Shown here piece by piece: positions 58,526 to 64,000 of a stretch of 64,000 bases of DNA. The stretch is from positions 1 to 64,000 of the forward strand of contig NZ_HG424466.1 in assembly GCF_000336385.2 (NCBI RefSeq), given 5' to 3'. The notes under the pieces were generated by a model. That model was not told the origin of the DNA. It did not search any database and worked only from the letters and a program-made list of their open reading frames with translations. This stretch comes from Lysobacter antibioticus HS124 (GTDB lineage Bacteria > Pseudomonadota > Gammaproteobacteria > Xanthomonadales > Xanthomonadaceae). The translations under genes were made by a program, and so were the position numbers. Position 1 is the first letter of the stretch. The number at the start of each line of letters is the position of its first letter.

Positions 58526-58584
58526 TTAATAACGTCTCCCGAAGATGCGGCGAGGCAAACATAAGCGCAAACATAAGGGCGATC

Positions 58585-59349
58585 ATGGCAGCTTCCCACC
58601 TGGCCGATCCGATCATGGCCGATTCCATCGCCAAAGGCGTCGATGCGGACGCATCCGGGCACGCCGCGGTACGCGCGGCGACGCCGACGTTGCAGGTCGA
58701 GCGGCTCGGCAAGACGGTGGTCCTGCCCTCGGGCGAACTCACCATCCTGGACGGGGTCGGCTTTTCGATCGCCAAGGGCGACAGCGTGGCGATCGTCGGC
58801 GCGTCCGGCTCGGGCAAGAGCACCTTGTTGTCGCTGATGGCCGGGCTGGATTCGCCCAGCAGCGGCCGAGTGCTGCTCGACGGCGAGGCGATTTCCGCGC
58901 TCGACGAGGACGGACGGGCGCGGGTGCGCAGCGAGAAGGTCGGGTTCGTGTTCCAGAGTTTCCAGCTGCTGCCCTCGCTGACCGCGCTGGAGAACGTGAT
59001 GCTGCCGCTGGAGCTGCGCGGCGATCGCGACGCGCGCGTGCCGGCGCAGGCGATCCTGGCCAAGGTCGGCCTCGGCCAGCGCCTGGACCATTACCCGCGC
59101 CAGTTGTCCGGCGGCGAGCAGCAGCGCGTCGCCCTGGCGCGCGCGTTCGTGACCCGGCCGTCGCTGTTGTTCGCCGACGAGCCGACCGGCAATCTCGACA
59201 CCCACACCGGTCAGGCGATCATCGAGTTGCTGTTCGAACTCAATGCCGACGCCGGCACCACCCTGGTGCTGGTGACCCACGACGACCATCTGGCCGCGCG
59301 CTGCCATCGCCGCCTGCGCCTGGACAGCGGCCGGCTGGTGCAGGGATGA
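58585..59349 (+). CDS. ABC transporter ATP-binding protein, YbbA/LolD-like
   Basis: 254 residues. Walker [10 protein letters not shown] (72-80), Q-loop F-Q-S-F-Q-L-L-P (123-130), signature LSGGEQQR (174-181) and Walker B LLFADEP (194-200) place it in the MacB/LolD/FtsE type-VII group. The first 35 residues precede the domain; the Met at residue 11 is an alternative start. Coupled by ATGA (59346-59349) to the permease. The system probably handles lipids or envelope proteins from the inner membrane, using mechanical force rather than classic transport. Confidence 0.9.
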   Translation: MAASHLADPIMADSIAKGVDADASGHAAVRAATPTLQVERLGKTVVLPSGELTILDGVGFSIAKGDSVAIVGASGSGKSTLLSLMAGLDSPSSGRVLLDGEAISALDEDGRARVRSEKVGFVFQSFQLLPSLTALENVMLPLELRGDRDARVPAQAILAKVGLGQRLDHYPRQLSGGEQQRVALARAFVTRPSLLFADEPTGNLDTHTGQAIIELLFELNADAGTTLVLVTHDDHLAARCHRRLRLDSGRLVQG

Positions 59350-61859
59350 GCGGCGCCGTCACCACGTTGGCGATGGCCTGGCGGCAATTGCGCCGCGACC
59401 TCAAGGCCGGCGACGTGCGCATCCTGCTGACCGCGCTGATCGTGGCGGTGCTGGCGGTGACCGCGGTCGGCTTCGTCACCGATCGCGCCGAGCGTGCGTT
59501 GGCGATCGAGGCCAACCGCCTGCTCGGCGGCGACGCGGTGATCCGCGCCGACCAGCCGATCGCCGGCAAGCTGCGCGATGCCGCGAATGCGCCGGCGCTG
59601 CGCCGCGCCGAAGCGACCGAACTGCAGACCATGATCCGGGTCGGCGAGCGCCTGCAGCTCGGCGATCTGCGTGCGCTCGGCCCGGGCTTTCCCTTGCGCG
59701 GCAGCTTCCGCATCGCCGAGCGCGCCGGCGGCGCCGAGCGCGACGCCGACGGCGTGCCGGCCCGCGGTACGGTGTGGATGAGCCGCGCCGGCGCCGACAC
59801 GCTCGGCGCCCGGATCGGCCAGGAAATCGCGATCGGCGACGCGCGCCTGCGCCTGGCGGCGTTGGTGACCCAGGAGCCGGACGCATCGCTGGACTACTTC
59901 AACATCGCGCCCAAGGTATTCCTCAACCTGGCCGATCTGCCGTCGACCGGGCTGATCCAGCCCGGCAGCCGGATCCGCTACCGCCTGGTGGTGGCCGGCG
60001 CGCCCGGTGCGGTCGAGCGCTTCGTCGCCGCGGCCAAGCCCGCACTGGGCCGCGGGCAGCGCCTGGAGACGATCGCCGATGCGCGACCGGAAGTGCGTTC
60101 GGCGCTGGACCGCGCCGGCCGCTTCCTCGGCCTGGCCGCGCTGGTGTCGGTGGTGCTGGCCGCGGTCGCGGTGGCGATGGCCGCGCGCCGGCACAGCGAA
60201 CGCCATCTGTCCGGCACCGCGGTAATGCGTTGCCTCGGCGCCAGCCAGCGCCGCCTGGTCGGCATCCACGTCGGCGAAATGCTGTTGCTGGGCCTGATCG
60301 CCAGCGCGATCGGCGTCGGCCTGGCGTTCGCCTTGCAGTGGGCGATCGGCGGCTGGCTGGAGCAAGCCTTGAAGATGTCGATTCCGGCCGCCGGCTGGCT
60401 GCCGGCGCTGCAGGGCCTGGGCGTCGGCCTGGTGGTGTTGCTCGCGTTCGGCGCGCCGCCGGTGCTGGCCTTGCGGCGGGTGCCGGCCTTGCGCGTGCTG
60501 CGCCGCGACCTGGACCCGGCCGAGCCCAGCGCTTGGCTGGTGGCGATCGCCGGCCTGCTCGGGCTCGGCGGCCTGCTGTGGTGGAAGGCCGGTTCCGCCA
60601 CGCTCGGCGCGGCCATGCTCGGCGGCATCGCCGCGACGTTGGCGGTGCTGGCTTTGCTGGCCTGGGCGCTGATCGTGGTGGTGCGCCGACTGCGCTCGCG
60701 CCTGCGCGGTAGCCTGCGCTACGGCCTGGCCAACGTCAGCCGCCGCGCCGGCACCAGCATCGCCCAGATCTCCGCCCTGGGCCTGGGCCTGATGGCGCTG
60801 CTGTTGCTGACCTTCGTCCGCACCGATCTGCTCGACCGTTGGCAGTTGGCCTTGTCGGCCGATGCGCCGAATCGCTTCATCATCAACGTGCAGCAGGATC
60901 AGGTCGCCGACGTGCGCCGCTTCGTCGCCGACCAGGGCCTGGCGGCGCCGACCCTGTTTCCGATGATCCGCGGCCGCCTGACCGAGGTGAACGGCAAGCC
61001 CGTCACCGGCGCCGACTACGCCGAGCGCGGCGACCGCGCCAAGCAACTGGCCGAGCGCGAATTCAACCTGTCGGTGGCCGACCGTCTGCGCGCCGACAAC
61101 AAGGTCGTCGACGGGAAATTCTGGGCGCCGCAGCGCCTGGCCGCGCCGGAGGTCTCGGTCGAAGAGGGCTTCGCCGAAACCTTGGGCTGGAAGGTCGGCG
61201 ACACGGTCGCCTTCGACATTGCCGGGCAGCTGTTCGAGGCGCGCATCACCAGCCTGCGCAAGGTCGATTGGGAAAGCTTCCGGCCGAACTTTTTCGTCAT
61301 CGCCTCGCCCGGCTCGATGGACGGCTACGCCGCCAGCTACATCACTGCGATCAGCGTGCCGCCGGCGCGGACCCGCTTCACCTCCGAGCTGGTCGAGCGC
61401 TTCCCGAACTTGTCGGTGATCGATATCGAACAGGTGCTCAAGCAGGTGCGCAACACCGCCGACCAGGTCTCGACCGTGGTCGAGGTGGTGTTCTACTTCT
61501 CGCTCGCCGCGGGCCTGTTGGTGTTGATGGCCGCGGTCAGCGCGAGCCAGGACGAGCGTCTGCTCGAGGGCGGGGTGATGCGCGTGCTGGGCGGCAGCCG
61601 TCGCCAGCTGCGCCTGGCCCAGGCCTCGGAATTTGCCGCGATCGGCCTGTTGTCGGGGCTGACCGCGGCGATCGCGGCCTCGGTGCTGGCCGGCGTGGTC
61701 GCGGTGAAGGTGTTCGATCTGCCCTGGCAGTTCGACTGGCGCATGGCCGCCGTCGGCGGCGGCGCCGGCGTCCTGGCGGCGTTGATCGCCGGGTTGTTCG
61801 CGACCCGGCGCGTGCTCGACGCGCCGCCGTCGGTGACGTTGCGCGAACTGCAGGGCTGA
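59346..61859 (+). CDS. FtsX-like ABC permease, YbbP-type
   Basis: 837 residues. Ten membrane helices: one at the N-terminus (about 20-45), a group at 255-445, another pair near 465-500, and the last FtsX group at 710-830. Large periplasmic domains (about 45-250 and 500-700) lie between. Two FtsX motifs are visible (R-C-L-G-A-S-Q-R-R-L and R-V-L-G-G-S-R-R-Q-L). Together with the upstream ATPase and the divergent TesA-like esterase it forms the conserved YbbAP locus; the substrate is unsettled. Confidence 0.9.
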   Translation: MSGAVTTLAMAWRQLRRDLKAGDVRILLTALIVAVLAVTAVGFVTDRAERALAIEANRLLGGDAVIRADQPIAGKLRDAANAPALRRAEATELQTMIRVGERLQLGDLRALGPGFPLRGSFRIAERAGGAERDADGVPARGTVWMSRAGADTLGARIGQEIAIGDARLRLAALVTQEPDASLDYFNIAPKVFLNLADLPSTGLIQPGSRIRYRLVVAGAPGAVERFVAAAKPALGRGQRLETIADARPEVRSALDRAGRFLGLAALVSVVLAAVAVAMAARRHSERHLSGTAVMRCLGASQRRLVGIHVGEMLLLGLIASAIGVGLAFALQWAIGGWLEQALKMSIPAAGWLPALQGLGVGLVVLLAFGAPPVLALRRVPALRVLRRDLDPAEPSAWLVAIAGLLGLGGLLWWKAGSATLGAAMLGGIAATLAVLALLAWALIVVVRRLRSRLRGSLRYGLANVSRRAGTSIAQISALGLGLMALLLLTFVRTDLLDRWQLALSADAPNRFIINVQQDQVADVRRFVADQGLAAPTLFPMIRGRLTEVNGKPVTGADYAERGDRAKQLAEREFNLSVADRLRADNKVVDGKFWAPQRLAAPEVSVEEGFAETLGWKVGDTVAFDIAGQLFEARITSLRKVDWESFRPNFFVIASPGSMDGYAASYITAISVPPARTRFTSELVERFPNLSVIDIEQVLKQVRNTADQVSTVVEVVFYFSLAAGLLVLMAAVSASQDERLLEGGVMRVLGGSRRQLRLAQASEFAAIGLLSGLTAAIAASVLAGVVAVKVFDLPWQFDWRMAAVGGGAGVLAALIAGLFATRRVLDAPPSVTLRELQG

Positions 61860-61899
61860 CGCCGCCGCGGGCGCCGCACTCGGCGGCGCCCGCATGGAT

Positions 61900-62157
61900 T
61901 CAGGCGCTCAGTTGCGGCTCGGCCTGGAAGCGGCGCGCGTAGCCGCGCTCGTCGGCGACCCGCTCCACTTCGTCGTCGGCGAGATCGGGGGCCGCATAGA
62001 CCGCATACACCGTGGCGCTGTCGCGGCGACCGATGTGATGCAGCCGGTAGCGCGCGGTACCGCTGCCGGTGTTGGGCGGATAGTGCAGCGGCGGTGCGCC
62101 GCCTTCCAGATCGAGTTCGCTGTTGTCGACGGTGCCGCCGACGAAGAGGGCTCGCAT
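61900..62157 (-). CDS. hypothetical small protein (85 aa)
   Basis: It begins M-R-A-L-F-V-G-G-T-V-D-N-S-E-L-D-L, then P-P-L-H-Y-P-P and Y-R-L-H-H-I-G-R-R-D-S-A-T-V-Y-A-V-Y, with an acidic helix near the end. Soluble and compact, no family recognised. The start is the ATG at 62157 before a Gly-rich loop that looks conserved. Convergent with the ABC permease gene. Confidence 0.6.
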   Translation of the reverse strand: MRALFVGGTVDNSELDLEGGAPPLHYPPNTGSGTARYRLHHIGRRDSATVYAVYAAPDLADDEVERVADERGYARRFQAEPQLSA

Positions 62158-62270
62158 CGCGCGGGTCTCCTGTGTGCTGGGCCGTAACGCGATCCTCCCG
62201 GGACCGGCGTTGGCGGGCGATGAAGCCGCCGTGCAAAGAACGCAAAACGGCGTCGTCGGCGACGAGACGT

Positions 62271-63047
62271 TCAGTCCCCGGGCGTCAGATGGCCGGAAAA
62301 CAGCTTGCGCCGACGCCGGGCGCGCAGCCAGGCGGTCTGCACCAGCAGGGCGGCAGCCAGCGCCAGGGCCAACCAGGCCACCACCGTCGCGCCCGGCCGC
62401 GCCGAGGCCGATTGCGCCACGTACACCCCGACCAGCCCCCACAGCGCAGCGAGCACATAGCCGGCGTTGCCGTGCATGCGCGCATTGAGCGCGCTCAGCA
62501 GCAGGGCCATCGCCGCCAGCAGAGCCAGGCTCCAGCCCAGCATGCGTTCGATCGGCAGCAATCGATAGGCGACGATGACCTGGGCGGTGTTCAGGAACGC
62601 GGCCAACGACAGCCAGCCGGCGTGCAGCGAGACCGGCAATTTGGCCCACCAGGCCTGCGCCGGCAGCGGATCGACGTCGCGCGCCAGCCGCACCGCGGCC
62701 CAGGCCAGGCAGGCCAGGGCCAGCCAGATGATCGCCAGGGCCGGCCAGAACCATTGCTGCGAGAACACCGGCATCCACAATGCGGTCAGGGTGAAGCCGG
62801 CGGCGACCGCCGGCCGCACCCGGACCAGGGCCGGGGCGTCGCGGTAGCGGCTGCGCGCCTGCCACAGCGCGAACGACAGATCGAGCAGGAAGATCGCGCC
62901 CCAGATCGAGAACGCATAACCGGCCGCGACCAGCAAAGTGGGATAGCGGTCGGACAGGCTGCCGTTGTCGGGGCCGAACGCGCCGCGTTGCGAGAACCAG
63001 GCCACGACCGGCATCAGGGCCGCGGCGACGATGACGGGCAGGCGCAT
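62271..63047 (-). CDS. TspO/MBR-like tryptophan-rich membrane protein
   Basis: 258 residues, seven predicted membrane helices. Motifs Y-A-F-S-I-W-G-A-I-F-L, W-M-P-V-F-S-Q-Q-W-F-W-P and W-L-S-L-A-A-F-L-N-T-A-Q recall the tryptophan-rich sensory (TspO) group, but the protein is longer than the classic five-helix TspO. It may bind porphyrins or other hydrophobic ligands. Single gene. Confidence 0.65.
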   Translation of the reverse strand: MRLPVIVAAALMPVVAWFSQRGAFGPDNGSLSDRYPTLLVAAGYAFSIWGAIFLLDLSFALWQARSRYRDAPALVRVRPAVAAGFTLTALWMPVFSQQWFWPALAIIWLALACLAWAAVRLARDVDPLPAQAWWAKLPVSLHAGWLSLAAFLNTAQVIVAYRLLPIERMLGWSLALLAAMALLLSALNARMHGNAGYVLAALWGLVGVYVAQSASARPGATVVAWLALALAAALLVQTAWLRARRRRKLFSGHLTPGD

Positions 63048-63142
63048 GCACGGGCCTTTCTGGATACGATGCCGACACCCTAGCCCGGGGCCGCGTAAAA
63101 TCCTTGCGATGACCGTTCCCGTTCGCTTTCAAGACCGCCCCG

Positions 63143-64000
63143 ATGCGCGCTGACCGCTCCGACGACGCGCTGGACACCCTGTTCCAACCCTTCGCCGACG
63201 GACTGCTGCGCTGGCCCGAGCAGGGCGGGGCCCTGTTCCTGCGTGCCCGCGACGGCATCGGCCTGCGCCAGCGGCCGCGTCCGGGCCTGGTCTGCGAGCA
63301 GGGCTTCAAGCCCGATGTCGATGCCTTGCACCGCGCCGGCCTGGACACGGTCGATCTGGACGCCCTGGACCCGCAGCAGCGTTACCCATTGGTGCTGGTC
63401 TTGCCGCCGCGCCAACGCGAAGAGGCGCGCGCGCTGTATGCGCAGGCGTTGGCGCGCACCGCGCCGGGCGGGCGGGTGGTGGCCTGCTTGCGCAACGACG
63501 AGGGCGCGCGCACCGGCGAGGCCGACCTGGGCCTGATCGCCGGCCCGGTCGCCAGCCTGTCCAAGCGCAAGTGCCGCGCCTTCTGGACCGCGCCGCTGCA
63601 GGGCCCGGCCGATCCGGCCTTGGCCGAGGCCTGGGCCGGTGCCGACGCGCCGCGCGAGATTCTCGATGGACGCTACCTGAGCCGGCCCGGCGTGTTCGCC
63701 TGGGATCGGGTCGATCCCGCCTCGGCCTTGCTCGCCCGGCACCTGCCGGCCGACCTGCGCGGCCGCGCCGCCGATCTCGGCGCCGGCTACGGTTATCTGG
63801 CGATGGAATTGCTGGCGCGCTGCCCCGGCATCGTCGCCCTGGACCTGTACGAAGCGCAGTCGCGCGCGCTGGCGCTGGCGCGCGCCAACCTGGCCCGCAC
63901 GCCCACCGCGGCGGCGCTGGAATTCTTCTGGCACGACGTCACCGCCGGGCTGGAGCGGCGCTACGATGTGATCGTCAGCAATCCGCCGTTCCACGCCCAG
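63143..64000 (+). CDS. rsmC: RsmC/RlmG-like rRNA guanine methyltransferase, 5' part, truncated by window end
   Basis: 286 codons are visible with no stop. The first half is the degenerate N-terminal methyltransferase-like domain typical of RsmC. The second has the SAM motif A-D-L-G-A-G-Y-G-Y-L-A (near 213), an acidic ribose-binding residue in L-D-L-Y-E and the substrate motif S-N-P-P-F-H at the window edge. RsmC makes m2G1207 in 16S rRNA; the close relative RlmG acts on 23S rRNA, so the exact target is inferred. Confidence 0.78.
   Translation, partial: MRADRSDDALDTLFQPFADGLLRWPEQGGALFLRARDGIGLRQRPRPGLVCEQGFKPDVDALHRAGLDTVDLDALDPQQRYPLVLVLPPRQREEARALYAQALARTAPGGRVVACLRNDEGARTGEADLGLIAGPVASLSKRKCRAFWTAPLQGPADPALAEAWAGADAPREILDGRYLSRPGVFAWDRVDPASALLARHLPADLRGRAADLGAGYGYLAMELLARCPGIVALDLYEAQSRALALARANLARTPTAAALEFFWHDVTAGLERRYDVIVSNPPFHAQ

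Overview
The window is about 64 kb of very GC-rich chromosomal DNA, with codons ending mostly in G or C. The gene content fits a predatory or lytic gammaproteobacterium of the Lysobacter/Xanthomonadaceae type: several secreted peptidoglycan hydrolases, an RHS/YD protein, an HAE1-type RND pump, a divergent MocR regulator and an R-body locus. The genus is an inference. I see no transposase, integrase, CRISPR array, rRNA operon or phage structural gene.

Layout. 0-8.5 kb: tail of a probable SRPBCC protein, an ABC-2 exporter pair, a ProY-like amino acid permease, small conserved proteins, a SIMPL-domain protein and a secreted lactonase-fold protein. 8.6-10.8 kb: a 708-residue orphan. 11-16.2 kb: three secreted cell-wall enzymes in a row (amidase, SpoIID-like protein, M23 peptidase) ending at a strong terminator. 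The first two carry the same C-terminal domain, and a second amidase lies at 19.6-21.2 kb. 16.2-25 kb: HEAT-like, bactofilin-like, cold-shock, MFS, DsbA-like and secreted unknown proteins. 25.2-31.5 kb: a 1455-residue secreted RHS protein whose C-terminal tip has a caspase-like His/Cys pattern. A likely immunity gene overlaps its stop codon, and small lipoprotein and membrane genes of lower GC follow. 31.9-38.4 kb: a complete RND efflux operon ending in its own TetR regulator, with a matching operator over the promoter. 38.4-41 kb: a MocR regulator divergent from an EamA transporter, with two direct repeats between them.

41.7-45.8 kb, minus strand: the most unusual locus, an RNA-repair operon. 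Reading leftwards it has a sigma-54-like -24/-12 element, two strong hairpins, two to three tandem tRNA-like RNAs with abnormal anticodon arms, a slipin, a 290-residue protein of unknown function and the RNA ligase RtcB, then a strong terminator. RtcB reseals cleaved tRNAs. tRNA-like RNAs without a usable anticodon loop in the same transcription unit suggest decoys, sensors or substrates for that system.

46.4-49.1 kb: isochorismatase-fold hydrolase, AsnC-type regulator, polysaccharide deacetylase and a small membrane protein. 49.2-57.7 kb: a probable R-body locus with two sigma factors, three clear RebB-family proteins, a fourth longer Reb-like protein, three proteins of unknown function and a Crp/Fnr-type regulator. 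57.8-64 kb: a TesA-like esterase divergent from a YbbA/YbbP-type ABC system, a small conserved protein, a TspO-like membrane protein and the 5' part of an RsmC-like methyltransferase that runs off the window end.
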